In this document: one piece after another, positions 44,071 to 53,383 of the stretch | Position numbering within the stretch: position 1 is the stretch's first letter | Layout of the letters: each line of letters starts with the position of its first letter | Assembly (NCBI RefSeq): GCF_025362475.1 | Contig: NZ_JANYGH010000014.1 | Span: 40,955-104,954 of the forward strand | Length of the DNA: 64,000 bases | Source of the DNA: Mucilaginibacter sp. | GTDB taxonomy: Bacteria > Bacteroidota > Bacteroidia > Sphingobacteriales > Sphingobacteriaceae | Reading direction: 5' to 3' | The notes under the pieces: model-generated | What the model was told of the DNA's origin: nothing | The model's database searches: none | The model's input: only the letters and a program-made list of their open reading frames with translations | Program-made: the position numbers and the translations under genes

Positions 44071-46347
44071 ATGAACATTATTCGCTTCAAAATAAAATAT
44101 ATAGCCGCAATCTTCAGCCTATGTTTATCAGTATCTGTAAAGGCCCAGTTGCATATTATCCCGCAGCCGCTGCATTTAACGGAGCAAAAAGGCGCGTTTG
44201 TTTTAAGCGGGAAGGCAGTTATCGGGGTTGATAAAGAAAGTGAAGCCGTAGGTAAATACCTGCAGGATTACCTTGCAACAAATTATAAGCTGAATTTAAA
44301 ATTGAAGGTTTATCCTAAAATACCGATTGCTACGGCCATACAGTTGGTTACCATGGTGAGTAACAAAGAAGGTGCATACAGCCTTAATGTTAAACCAGGC
44401 AGCGTTAAAATAGCAGGCAATGGCGCAGGAGTGTTTTATGGCGTGCAATCGCTGCTACAACTGCTTCCGGCAAAAGCTATTGCGCCCTTAAAGATAACTA
44501 CATGTGCTATTGCCGATGAACCTCGTTTTCAGTGGAGGGGGTTGAGCCTGGATGTTAGTCGTCATTTTTTTACGGTTGAGGAGGTGAAAAAATACATTGA
44601 TGTAATGGCGCATTACAAACTGAATGTATTTCACTGGCATTTAACGGATGATGAGGGCTGGCGCATCCAGATTGACAAATATCCCAAACTAACCGAGGTG
44701 GGTTCAAAGATTAGTTTTTATGAAAAGCAGGGCAAGTTTCGCAAGCTGGATAATTTGATTGATGGCGGTCGCGATGGTTTTTATACCAAAAATGATATCC
44801 GCGAGGTGATCAAATATGCGCAAGCCAGGTACGTAACCATACTACCCGAAATTGAAATGCCCGGCCACAGCGAAGCAGCTATATTCGCCTACCCTGAACT
44901 GGGCTGCCAGGATTCGACCGGAGCCAAACACCGCGTGCGTATGCTGGATCCCAGTGAACACACTTTCGGTTTTATGGAAGATGTGCTTACCGAGGTGATT
45001 GCGCTTTTTCCTAATCAATACATCCATATAGGGGGCGATGAAGCTGAAATGATAGACTGGCTGAAAAGCCCTGCTGCCGTTGCGCTGATGAAAAAGGAAG
45101 GGCTGAAAAACGAGAAGGAAATACAAAGCTACTTCATCAAAAGGATAGAAAAATTCCTGCTCTCCAAAAATAAAAAGCTGGTGGGTTGGGACGAGATCTT
45201 GCAGGGAGGGCTGGCCGAGTCGGCTACGGTAATGAGCTGGCAGGGTGAAGCCGGGGGCATTGCAGCGGCTCAAATGCACCATCATGTGGTGATGACACCA
45301 TTGCCATACATGTATTTTGATGCGCCGCAGGCCAATGAGGAGCTGGAGCCTGTTGGCTGGAATCCACCGGTAACGTGGCAAATGGTTTACAATTATGAGC
45401 CGCAGTCAAAAGAGTTAAGTCCGCAGGAGGCCGAATATATTTTAGGTGCACAGGGTAATATCTGGGCCGAAAAAGTTCCGAATGCACTACACCTCCAGTA
45501 TATGGTTTATCCCCGTGCGCTGGCCGTGGCCGAGCTCACGTGGTCGTCAAAGGCAAACAAGAATATCAATCGCTTTGAGTATAAAATGAAGCAGCAATAT
45601 GGCTACTTTAAATTATGGAACTTAAACGCCCGCCTGCCCAACATTGTAGGTATGGACAATATTGTTACCAATAGCAACCAGTTTGGGCTGGTACTTCAAT
45701 ACCCTTTGTTGGGTGCACAAATACGCTACTCCGTTAACGGTAAAATGCCCGATAGCAACGCAAAGGCACAGGGATTTCCCGTTAATATCAGTGCTATGCT
45801 TAAAGATAGTTTAGTGCTAAAAACCTACACTACCTGGACCCTGAATAAGCAACACATTTTCCAGGTGGCAACTATAAAGCACGCCAACATTACCGCAAGT
45901 AATGTTGACCAGGCAGGACTAATCCCCGGCTTAGGCTATGAACTCATAAAAAGCAAAGAAACCAATTTCGCCAAACTGGATACTACTGTTATTGCAACAA
46001 GCGCGGTAGTAAACACTACCAATCCAATGGTTTTACCTGTTACCGATGGCGACCTTACCTGGGTAAAAATGAGCGGCTACCTAAAAATTGATGTCGACGG
46101 TGATTATGAATTAACCTCGGGTTTTGAGGTTAGTCCGGCTTTGTTTTTGGATGGTAAGCCGGTGATATATAAAAATAAAAATACGTACGTTGAACCTCAA
46201 AAAGCGCTGCTGCATCTTAAAAAAGGCGTTTACAATTTAAGCGGATATTATATAGCCGATAATATAAACCGCATGCAGGATTTGTTATTGTTAAAGGAGG
46301 CTGCTACCGATAAATTGGTTGACCCCGGAAAATATATGTTCCATTAA
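44071..46347 (+). CDS. Beta-N-acetylhexosaminidase, GH20
   Basis: 758 residues, signal peptide about 1-25 (IAAIFSLCLSVSVKA-Q). An N-terminal GH20b domain (about 30-145) is followed by the TIM-barrel catalytic domain (about 150-500). FHWHLTDDEGWRI near 190-202 and HIGGDEAE with the catalytic pair Asp323-Glu324 are exact family motifs. A C-terminal region of about 240 residues includes chitobiase-type and carbohydrate-binding-like sheets. It removes terminal beta-GlcNAc or GalNAc, as on N-glycans. It follows the acyltransferase by 12 nt and its end overlaps the upstream frame of the GH92 gene, whose own start is 10 nt later. Confidence 0.94.
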   Translation: MNIIRFKIKYIAAIFSLCLSVSVKAQLHIIPQPLHLTEQKGAFVLSGKAVIGVDKESEAVGKYLQDYLATNYKLNLKLKVYPKIPIATAIQLVTMVSNKEGAYSLNVKPGSVKIAGNGAGVFYGVQSLLQLLPAKAIAPLKITTCAIADEPRFQWRGLSLDVSRHFFTVEEVKKYIDVMAHYKLNVFHWHLTDDEGWRIQIDKYPKLTEVGSKISFYEKQGKFRKLDNLIDGGRDGFYTKNDIREVIKYAQARYVTILPEIEMPGHSEAAIFAYPELGCQDSTGAKHRVRMLDPSEHTFGFMEDVLTEVIALFPNQYIHIGGDEAEMIDWLKSPAAVALMKKEGLKNEKEIQSYFIKRIEKFLLSKNKKLVGWDEILQGGLAESATVMSWQGEAGGIAAAQMHHHVVMTPLPYMYFDAPQANEELEPVGWNPPVTWQMVYNYEPQSKELSPQEAEYILGAQGNIWAEKVPNALHLQYMVYPRALAVAELTWSSKANKNINRFEYKMKQQYGYFKLWNLNARLPNIVGMDNIVTNSNQFGLVLQYPLLGAQIRYSVNGKMPDSNAKAQGFPVNISAMLKDSLVLKTYTTWTLNKQHIFQVATIKHANITASNVDQAGLIPGLGYELIKSKETNFAKLDTTVIATSAVVNTTNPMVLPVTDGDLTWVKMSGYLKIDVDGDYELTSGFEVSPALFLDGKPVIYKNKNTYVEPQKALLHLKKGVYNLSGYYIADNINRMQDLLLLKEAATDKLVDPGKYMFH

Positions 46348-46357
46348 TAACAGGTTT

Positions 46358-48556
46358 ATGATGCAATTGAAAAGCTTGTTTAAAATACTTTTGGCACTCA
46401 GCTGTTTGTTTACAAGCGTTATTGCTTATGCCCAAACTTATGGTAAATATGTTAATCCATTTATAGGTACATCAGCAACAGGGCATACTTTTCCCGGTGC
46501 TACGGTGCCATTTGGTTTGGTTCAGTTAAGCCCGGAAACAGGCAATTTCGGCTGGAATTATTGTTCCGGTTACCGGTATGAGGACCGGATTATCACAGGT
46601 TTTGCGCATACCCACTTAAGTGGCACAGGCGGTGTTGATCTGGGCGATGTATTGTTTTTTCCTTTCCAGGGGAATGATCCGGTCAAATTTACCTGTGCTT
46701 TCTCACATCAAACAGAAAAAGCTTCACCGGGCTATTACGAGGTGGTTTTAGCTGATCATAACATTAAAGTGCAGCTTACGGCTTCGGCTCACACTGGCTT
46801 TCACCGTTATGTTTTCAACAAAGCCGGCAAATCGCATTTGCTGATAGATATGCAAAGTGGTTTGGTTGAGGATGCCGAACAATTAAAAGAACATGTATCT
46901 GAAGGTAATATCACTATCAATAGCAAAACCACTATCAGTGGCTACGCGTATTCGAGCCAATGGGTAGATAAGAAGGTGTTTTTTACGGCGAGGTTTAGCA
47001 AGCCATTTACCGGTCATCATTTTATTGATGGGGATACCCATCGCCGTTTAGTAGTTGATTTTGATACCCATCCCGGCGAGGCGGTGGAAGCCAAAGTTGG
47101 TCTCTCGGCTGTAAGTATCGATGGCGCCCGCAAAAACCTGGCTGCCGAAACGGCAAATAAAACATTTACACAGGTTAAAACAGATGCCGCAAAAGTTTGG
47201 GAAAGCTACTTCGCCAAACTAAAATCAGAGGGTGCCGAAGAACAAAAGATAGCCTTTTATACCAGCATTTATCACGCGTTAATTCAACCCAATAACATTG
47301 CCGATGTGGATGGAAAATACCGTGGTGCTGATGGCCGGGTACATCAATCTGCCGATAAAGTGTATTATTCAACGCTATCCTTATGGGATACTTACCGCGC
47401 CGCACACCCGCTTTATACCCTCATTTGCCCTGATAAAGATGGCCAAATGGTTGAAACCATGTTGCAGCATTTTAGCGTTACCAAACTATTGCCCATATGG
47501 ACCTTGTTTGGCAAGGAAAGTTACGCCATGATAGGTAACCATGCCATACCTGTGATTGTAGACGCCAGCCTGAAGGGTATTAAGGGTTTTAATAAGGAGC
47601 AGGCGTTTGAAGCCATAAAAGCCACACTCACTACCAATAAAAACCCAAAGTACAATTGGTCGCTTTATATGCAGCATGGCTATCTGCCATCAGATAGTGT
47701 AAAACGTGAAGCAGTATCCCGTACGCTTGAAGCCGCTTATGACGATTGGTGTGCTGCTGAGCTGGCTAAATCTCTTAACAAAACGGCAGATTACAACTAT
47801 TTTCACAAACGATCAACGTTCTATGTAAACCTGTTCGACAGATCAACCGGTCTGATGCGGGGCAGGCTGGCAGATGGTAGTTGGGTGCAGCCTTTTGCCA
47901 ACCTGGATAGCGGGCAACTGGCTATCGGGGGTGACTATACCGAAGGAAACGCATGGCAATATACCTGGCAGGTACAGCATGATATTCCGGGGCTAATAAA
48001 ACTGATGGGAGGGAAGGAGCACTTCATAGCCAAACTCGATTCGTTGTTCAGTATGGATTCAAAAGTGTTTGGCAAAGGTTCAACGCTTGATGTCACCGGG
48101 CTGATAGGCCAATATGCGCATGGCAACGAACCTAATCATCATATTGCCTATTTATACACACTGGCCGGTTATCCGGCTAAAACCCAGCGGCTGGTAAGGC
48201 AGATAGCAGATCAGTTTTACCAGAACAAACCGGATGGCCTATCGGGAAATGATGATTGCGGGCAAATGTCGGCCTGGTATATTTTTACGGCAATGGGCTT
48301 TTATCCCGTTAACCCTGCCGATGGAAGGTATGTATTTGGCGCGCCGCAATTAAGCCGGATCAGCCTTGCCTTACGCGGCAATAAAAGTTTTGTTATTGTG
48401 GCCCAAAACTTATCAGTAACTAACAAGTATGTACAAAGCATCAGCTTGAATGGTAAGCCTTATTTAAAGAATTATATCAGTCATCAAAATGTAATGAACG
48501 GCGGGAAATTAGTTTTTGTGATGGGCGATAAGCCCCTGGCGGCAAAGGCCGATTAA
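46358..48556 (+). CDS. Alpha-mannosidase, GH92
   Basis: 732 residues from the ATG at 46358 (MMQLKSLFKI); an ATG at 46361 is equivalent. Signal peptide about 1-27 (LLALSCLFTSVIAYA-Q). The N-terminal beta-sandwich (YVNPFIGTSATGHTFPGATVPFG, residues 30-52) and the (alpha/alpha)6 domain with GNDDCGQMSAWYIFTAMGFY near 640 match GH92, calcium-dependent exo-alpha-mannosidases of which alpha-1,2 activity is commonest. Together with GH20 and the NagX-like protein this suggests that the locus trims a mannose- and GlcNAc-bearing glycan. It is the last gene of the plus-strand run. Confidence 0.93.
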   Translation: MMQLKSLFKILLALSCLFTSVIAYAQTYGKYVNPFIGTSATGHTFPGATVPFGLVQLSPETGNFGWNYCSGYRYEDRIITGFAHTHLSGTGGVDLGDVLFFPFQGNDPVKFTCAFSHQTEKASPGYYEVVLADHNIKVQLTASAHTGFHRYVFNKAGKSHLLIDMQSGLVEDAEQLKEHVSEGNITINSKTTISGYAYSSQWVDKKVFFTARFSKPFTGHHFIDGDTHRRLVVDFDTHPGEAVEAKVGLSAVSIDGARKNLAAETANKTFTQVKTDAAKVWESYFAKLKSEGAEEQKIAFYTSIYHALIQPNNIADVDGKYRGADGRVHQSADKVYYSTLSLWDTYRAAHPLYTLICPDKDGQMVETMLQHFSVTKLLPIWTLFGKESYAMIGNHAIPVIVDASLKGIKGFNKEQAFEAIKATLTTNKNPKYNWSLYMQHGYLPSDSVKREAVSRTLEAAYDDWCAAELAKSLNKTADYNYFHKRSTFYVNLFDRSTGLMRGRLADGSWVQPFANLDSGQLAIGGDYTEGNAWQYTWQVQHDIPGLIKLMGGKEHFIAKLDSLFSMDSKVFGKGSTLDVTGLIGQYAHGNEPNHHIAYLYTLAGYPAKTQRLVRQIADQFYQNKPDGLSGNDDCGQMSAWYIFTAMGFYPVNPADGRYVFGAPQLSRISLALRGNKSFVIVAQNLSVTNKYVQSISLNGKPYLKNYISHQNVMNGGKLVFVMGDKPLAAKAD

Positions 48557-48600
48557 TCTTTTAAAAGCCTGATAATTTTTGTACCCTAAATTGGTATTTA

Positions 48601-49422
48601 CTATTGAATACCGGTATTAAATTGATAATTCAATATCGGCTCCACATGTACACTTTTAACAATCTTCCATTCCTTTAATTCATGAATAAACTCCGGTTTT
48701 TCAAATCCTGAATTTAAGGCGGCGCTGGTGTAAAAAATAGATTTTGCAGGATGATTCGGCGAGCAGCCATTAAACAAATACCCAAAAGCATTTTTATCGA
48801 TAATGGCCCTGGTTAATCCGATGCAATCATTCAAATGTATCAGGTTCACTGGTGCATCTCCATTGGGGATGTCTTTTTTACCCGCAAAAAATCGGCCCGG
48901 ATCGCGTCCTGGTCCTATCAATCCCGCAAAGCGGATAATGGTAGTTTTAAACGTTTCCTCTTCCGTAAAAAGGCTTTCGGCAGCAAATAATATTTTACCG
49001 GCTTCGGTATTGGGTTGCGGTGGTGTGTTTTCGTCAACCTCCATATTCAAATCGGCATAAACACCGGTAGAGCTGATGAACACTATTTTTTTTAAGCCAT
49101 GCTGATTTATAGCGTTGATGATGGCCTTGATCTTATTAGTAAAATTTGCTCCCTGGCCCGACCGTGCTTTTGGCGGAATAGCAATTAAAAGCACATCGCA
49201 ATTGAAAAATTCGGCGTCGTAAGGTTCGTGATCAACAGACAAATCAATCAAATATGGTTCAATACCATCAGCCAAAAGCAGCTCCATTTTTTGAGGAGAT
49301 GTGGTTGATCCTTTTACCTGTATACCATCATTGATCAATGTTTTGGCCAATGCCTGCCCGTACCAGCCGCAACCTAATATGCTGATGACTTTTTTATCCT
49401 GAAATGTGGCTGTTGTACCCAA
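48601..49422 (-). CDS. Extended SDR (NAD-dependent epimerase/dehydratase-like, YeeZ type)
   Basis: 273 residues from a TTG at 49422; no ATG lies in frame close upstream, and a -7 element TACCTTTG sits about 16 nt before it. The Rossmann motif GCGWYGQAL is at about 17-25, FISSTGVYAD near 108-117 and the final third contains a short substrate lobe. Members of this group (YeeZ-like) are annotated as NAD-binding nucleotide-sugar epimerases, but the YxxxK triad is not obvious, so activity is doubtful. It converges with the GH92 gene. Confidence 0.75.
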   Translation of the reverse strand: MGTTATFQDKKVISILGCGWYGQALAKTLINDGIQVKGSTTSPQKMELLLADGIEPYLIDLSVDHEPYDAEFFNCDVLLIAIPPKARSGQGANFTNKIKAIINAINQHGLKKIVFISSTGVYADLNMEVDENTPPQPNTEAGKILFAAESLFTEEETFKTTIIRFAGLIGPGRDPGRFFAGKKDIPNGDAPVNLIHLNDCIGLTRAIIDKNAFGYLFNGCSPNHPAKSIFYTSAALNSGFEKPEFIHELKEWKIVKSVHVEPILNYQFNTGIQ

Positions 49423-49527
49423 TTTTAATGTTTTGTGGCAAAGGTAATTAAATATTTCAGGGTGGTGCGAGGGGTAAATATGTGCTTATTGTTTAAACTT
49501 TTTGGGTGTGCTGGTCGTTATGGTTGT

Positions 49528-50061
49528 ATGAAGAAAGAGATTTTGGCAACTTCTGTTGTACTGGGTTTGGCTGCATTGGCACTGCAAGCCCGGGAAAAAC
49601 CATTGGAAACTGTTAACTATGTCGACCTTAAAAAGTACCTGGGTACCTGGTTCGAAATAGCCGCTTTCCCTCAACCTTTTGAGAAAGGGTGCTCATGTAC
49701 CTCGGCAACTTACGGATTAAATAAAGATGGCAGCATCATTGTAAAAAATCGCTGCATAAAAAATAATAGCCTTAAAGTAACTGAAGGAAAAGCTTTTGTT
49801 ACTGATAAGGGCACTAACTCCAAGCTGGCCGTTCAGTTTTCCTGGCCTTGTAAAAGCAAATACTGGATAATTGATTTGGCAAAAGATTACAGCTATGCTG
49901 TAGTTGGGCATCCAAACCGCAGGTTTCTTTGGATTTTGAGCCGCCGCCCAACACTGGATGATCAAACTTATAACCAACTAGTGGTACGCGCAGCCAACAA
50001 AGGATTTGATGTAAGGCACCTGGAAAAGACAGAGCAGATAGGTGATCTATCGGGCTTTTAA
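49528..50061 (+). CDS. blc: Lipocalin family protein (Blc-like)
   Basis: 177 residues from the ATG at 49528 (MKKEILATSVVLGLAALALQA), which gives an ordinary signal-like N-terminus; upstream in-frame GTGs would put a polar extension before it. The bacterial lipocalin core is visible as YLGTWFEIAAFPQPFEKGCS (GxW motif) near residues 33-52 and YWIIDLAKDYSYAVVGHPNR near 110-130. It binds hydrophobic or lipid ligands in the envelope. There is no clear lipobox, so unlike E. coli Blc it may be soluble. Its stop overlaps that of the convergent YhcH-like gene by four bases. Confidence 0.85.
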   Translation: MKKEILATSVVLGLAALALQAREKPLETVNYVDLKKYLGTWFEIAAFPQPFEKGCSCTSATYGLNKDGSIIVKNRCIKNNSLKVTEGKAFVTDKGTNSKLAVQFSWPCKSKYWIIDLAKDYSYAVVGHPNRRFLWILSRRPTLDDQTYNQLVVRAANKGFDVRHLEKTEQIGDLSGF

Positions 50062-50669
50062 TCCGGTAAATTTATTACCCTGATCTTGATAACCAACTTT
50101 TTAACGGTATCATAACCATTAACTTTGACGTTTGGTCGGTGTGCATCACCCGGAAAAAACAGGAAAAATGCATTTGGCGCGGCAGTATAAAATTTGCCTT
50201 CAAAGTTGTAATGAATTATATCTTTAGCAGCATCGTAAGGCTCGGTTACTGCGGCGCTATCAACAGGCGCTATTGCTATTTTTTCTTTACCCCTGATCAC
50301 ATATTGAAGGTCAATATAGTTTTTGTGGGATTCCCATGCCGATTGCTCAAATGTTTTTGAAGATGCTTCGGTTACGGATGCGTACACATTTTCGCCATCA
50401 ATGGGGTATTTGCCGGGAGCTATGAGATCGAGGTTGCGATCGCGGAGAAAATCAATCGCCTTATCCCAGGCAGCTTTATTGGCCTTATACTGTTTGGCAA
50501 ATTCAAGTTCATTGGCCGTTGAATGCAGTGAAATCTTTAGCCCATTTTTCCATATGCCACTTTTAACCCATTGATGTGCGGCTTTGGCCGTTAAGGGTTG
50601 CTGTTGCGCGTGGGATACAGCCCCCATCAGCATAAAAACAATGATTAAGGTAACATGCAGGTTTTTCAT
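50058..50669 (-). CDS. YhcH/YjgK/YiaL family protein with a signal peptide
   Basis: 203 residues. A signal peptide spans 1-22 (LHVTLIIVFMLMGAVSHA-Q). The remainder is a DUF386 cupin-like domain with ISLHSTANELEFAKQYKANKAAWDKA, ESHKNYIDLQYVIRGKEKIAI and FFLFFPGDAHRPNVKV, the last with the conserved His. Cytosolic relatives act on sialic acid or other sugars; the exported form is an oddity. It could serve the neighbouring glycan locus, but that is inference. A length of about 150 residues is usual for the domain; the extra part is the export signal and a linker. Confidence 0.85.
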   Translation of the reverse strand: MKNLHVTLIIVFMLMGAVSHAQQQPLTAKAAHQWVKSGIWKNGLKISLHSTANELEFAKQYKANKAAWDKAIDFLRDRNLDLIAPGKYPIDGENVYASVTEASSKTFEQSAWESHKNYIDLQYVIRGKEKIAIAPVDSAAVTEPYDAAKDIIHYNFEGKFYTAAPNAFFLFFPGDAHRPNVKVNGYDTVKKLVIKIRVINLPD

Positions 50670-50806
50670 AATGGATTTGAATAATTGGTAAGAGCAATTT
50701 AATACTATCCTTTTACAAATTGAAAAACTATTATTGGGGGATATTAATTGTCTTTTTTAAAGTATTTTATCCATCAAAACTCCGGTCGGTCATCCAGGGT
50801 TAAGCA

Positions 50807-50843
50807 TAAAAAAAGCCTGCCGGGATTACCGGAAGGCTTTTTG
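50807..50843 (-). terminator. Intrinsic terminator after the FadL-like gene
   Basis: AAAAAGCCTGCCGG pairs with CCGGAAGGCTTTTT around a short loop with one bulge. On the minus strand it ends in a T run, 24 nt beyond the stop of the FadL-like gene. Confidence 0.85.
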
Positions 50844-50866
50844 TAAAAAAAAATATTTTTGGATAA

Positions 50867-52345
50867 TTAAAAGCTATATCCTAAAGTAAGGAAGGCATTG
50901 TTATTTGTCTTTTTTAAATATGCAGATGGGCTTGCAGCGGCTATCTCATATGGGTAAACAGTTTGCGAACCACTTAAATGTGCATAGGTTGCATCTACAT
51001 AATAATTACCAAACCTTACACCAATACCACCGGTTACTGTTTTAATATCGCTACCATTTTGTTTAAGCGGGCTTCCCTGTATACTGTAACCACCACGCAG
51101 GTAAAGCATGCTGTTTAAACGGGCTTCGGCGCCAACATGCGCGTTAATGGTTGAGCGGTAAAGCGCTTTAATATTGCCATTGTCAAAATCGGCAGTATAA
51201 CTATCATTACTGCTGATGTGGGTGGTTTTATAGTCAATATAATCTACGTCGCCGGATATGAAGCCGTATTTGCCAATAAAGATAGCGGCACCACCGGTAA
51301 ATTTAAAGGGTGTACGCATATTGTAGGATAAAGAATAATCCTGCGGACCGTTTGCAAAAGCGCTGCCATTATTAAATTTGGTTGCAAGGCTTTCATCGTA
51401 AGAGTCATCGATACTATAAAACGTTGGCGAAGTAACTGTAAAGCCTAAACGGAGGGTATTAACCGGTTTATAAATTAAACCCAGCTTAACATTACCGCCA
51501 GAACCCTTGGTGATCTGGTCCTGAACAAAGCCCGAATTAAAGCCAACATTTGTGCCGATATTATTCACCAGTATGTTTGCGTTACCGGTTTCGTTAAATA
51601 CGCTGTATGAGTTGTACCTGATATCTGATAACGACAAACCTAAACCTAAATACAGCTTGTTGCTGTAATTGGCTCCAAATGCAAGGTTTACTTCTGACTG
51701 GCCTCCAGAACGTATGGTATTGCTTAACTGGTCAACCGTGCCAAATGCATTCCTGCGGTATTCAGATCCGCCTCCGGTAGTACTATAGCTATCTATCAGG
51801 TTTTGCTGGTAAGCCCAATCATCAAGTCCGCCCTGGTTTACCTGGCCATTTGCATTGGCAAGGCTGGCATAGTAATCACCAATAGAGTTTGATGCGTTTT
51901 TACCGCCATAGGTTATGTTTTCGTAAAAGTTATTGGTGCGGCTGTAGGCAGCTCCATAATTAAAGCTTAACCATCCTTTTGTTTTGTCGCGGCCCTTTGG
52001 TGTATTCAATCGCTGGTAAATTACTACCGAAGCGTTATTGAAATTAAGGTTGCTTTTGCTGTCGGTGCCAAACTGGCCAAGGTAAGTTGAGTTTACCTTT
52101 GAGCCATTAAACTCGGGCGTTATGCTTATTTCCGAGTGGGTGAAAAAACCAAGGCCTGCAGGGTTTCCACTTATCGAGCTTAGGTCGCCACCAACAGCTG
52201 TCCCTGCATTGCCTATTGCTTTGATGCGCGAAGTTGACCCCGTTTGAAAGGTGCTGAAGCGGATGGCATCCTGCGAATATTGCGCAAAACTATCTTTTGT
52301 AAATGCTACTATAGCAATTACACTGAGTAAATATTTAATCTTCAT
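50867..52345 (-). CDS. OmpP1/FadL-type outer membrane transporter
   Basis: 492 residues. Signal peptide 1-21 (LLSVIAIVAFTKDSFA-Q), then the FadL-like N-terminal hatch (AIGNAGTAVGGDLSSISGNPAGL, residues 42-64) and a long beta-barrel ending with an aromatic residue (LGYSF). FadL-type channels let hydrophobic compounds through the outer membrane; in Bacteroidota such proteins often have unknown ligands. It lies 18 nt after a Gly/Tyr-rich lipoprotein gene on the same strand, so the two are probably co-transcribed, and ends at a terminator. Confidence 0.85.
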   Translation of the reverse strand: MKIKYLLSVIAIVAFTKDSFAQYSQDAIRFSTFQTGSTSRIKAIGNAGTAVGGDLSSISGNPAGLGFFTHSEISITPEFNGSKVNSTYLGQFGTDSKSNLNFNNASVVIYQRLNTPKGRDKTKGWLSFNYGAAYSRTNNFYENITYGGKNASNSIGDYYASLANANGQVNQGGLDDWAYQQNLIDSYSTTGGGSEYRRNAFGTVDQLSNTIRSGGQSEVNLAFGANYSNKLYLGLGLSLSDIRYNSYSVFNETGNANILVNNIGTNVGFNSGFVQDQITKGSGGNVKLGLIYKPVNTLRLGFTVTSPTFYSIDDSYDESLATKFNNGSAFANGPQDYSLSYNMRTPFKFTGGAAIFIGKYGFISGDVDYIDYKTTHISSNDSYTADFDNGNIKALYRSTINAHVGAEARLNSMLYLRGGYSIQGSPLKQNGSDIKTVTGGIGVRFGNYYVDATYAHLSGSQTVYPYEIAAASPSAYLKKTNNNAFLTLGYSF

Positions 52346-52363
52346 AGATATAAGCTGATAAAA

Positions 52364-53287
52364 TTATGGTCTAACTGGTCTGCCGCCACCGCCGCCACTG
52401 CTTGAGCCACCACCGCTGCTTGAGCCACCGCTTGAACTTGGCGAAGGTGATTGTGCAGGTTGTGAACGTTCAACACTTTGTGTTGCCGGCCTGGTATCTT
52501 GTTGCCTTACCGGGCGCGAATCGCGTGAGTAACTGCTATTGCTGTTATTTGAATTGCCGCGGGTGAGGCCGTCAGTAGTCCGGTTTGCCCGGCCACCTGG
52601 TATATAGCCTATACCTGTTCTTGAGCTTTGCGCCGGGCCGCCAACACGGGTGCCACGACCATAAGCACTATTTGCCGGTGTACCACGGCCACTTAAAGGG
52701 CTGCCTGTGCCACGAACCGGGCGTGGCGTACCCGATGATACATAACCACCGCCGCCGTAACCGCCGCCACCATAAAAGCCGCCGCCGTATAAACCACCGT
52801 AGCCATAACCACCATAGCCTCCATAACCGTATCCGCCGTATCCAGAGCCAAAACCTAAGCCCCAGCCACCATAACCATATCCTAAGCCCCAGCCACCATA
52901 GCCGCCGCCGTAAGCATAAGGAGAGTAGCCATAGCCATAAGGGCCGTAATTAAAACCTAAGCTAAAGCCGTTATTGAAATATGGATTACTGTAACCGTAA
53001 TATAAATTATCATAATAACTAAACGGAGAGTAGTAACTGAAACGGTTTATGCGCGATGCATAATCATCATAGTAAAAGTAATCATCATCATCCTGCTGAT
53101 CTTGCTGATATTCATCCCCATTTTGATTGTAAACAGGCTGTACAGCGTAGATAGGCTCATCGCCCGCCTTGGCATTTGAAAAATAAACGTCATCATTATT
53201 GGCGGTAGTAGCCAGTTTTTGAGTAGAGCAGGAACTCAGTGCAAGGGCACTGATGAGAAAAATTCCTATTGCAATGTTCCGTTTCAT
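52364..53287 (-). CDS. Gly/Tyr-rich low-complexity lipoprotein
   Basis: 307 residues from the ATG at 53287, which gives a lipoprotein signal [20 protein letters not shown]; upstream in-frame starts would put hydrophilic sequence before it. After an acidic Tyr/Asp-rich stretch (about 50-85) comes a Gly-Tyr region (about 110-185) made of GYGG and [12 protein letters not shown] units, then a Ser/Thr/Arg/Gly-rich tail ending in a run of SSGGG repeats and PVRP. No enzyme domain is visible. Low-complexity Gly/Tyr lipoproteins of this type occur in Bacteroidota; the role may be structural, at the cell surface. It shares an operon with the FadL-like gene. Confidence 0.75.
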   Translation of the reverse strand: MKRNIAIGIFLISALALSSCSTQKLATTANNDDVYFSNAKAGDEPIYAVQPVYNQNGDEYQQDQQDDDDYFYYDDYASRINRFSYYSPFSYYDNLYYGYSNPYFNNGFSLGFNYGPYGYGYSPYAYGGGYGGWGLGYGYGGWGLGFGSGYGGYGYGGYGGYGYGGLYGGGFYGGGGYGGGGYVSSGTPRPVRGTGSPLSGRGTPANSAYGRGTRVGGPAQSSRTGIGYIPGGRANRTTDGLTRGNSNNSNSSYSRDSRPVRQQDTRPATQSVERSQPAQSPSPSSSGGSSSGGGSSSGGGGGRPVRP

Positions 53288-53383
53288 ATACAGGTTGTAA
53301 AAGTTCGGGTTCGAATAAGTTTTAAATTTATAAATTTGAGCGCAATATACAATAATTGCAAAGTCAAATTCTATCCAATCAAT

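Noticed and set aside
46319..46357. Start of GH92 inside the GH20 gene
   Set aside because: Those 13 residues are not a signal peptide; the ATG at 46358 is followed by one.
52730..52960. Repetitive DNA that could be a tandem-repeat element
   Set aside because: It lies within a coding frame, and the repeats follow the Gly-Tyr residues of the lipoprotein.
53219..53383. N-terminal extension of ProS
   Set aside because: It would overlap the start of the divergent lipoprotein gene, and the residues do not match ProS; the ATG at 53384 gives the family start.
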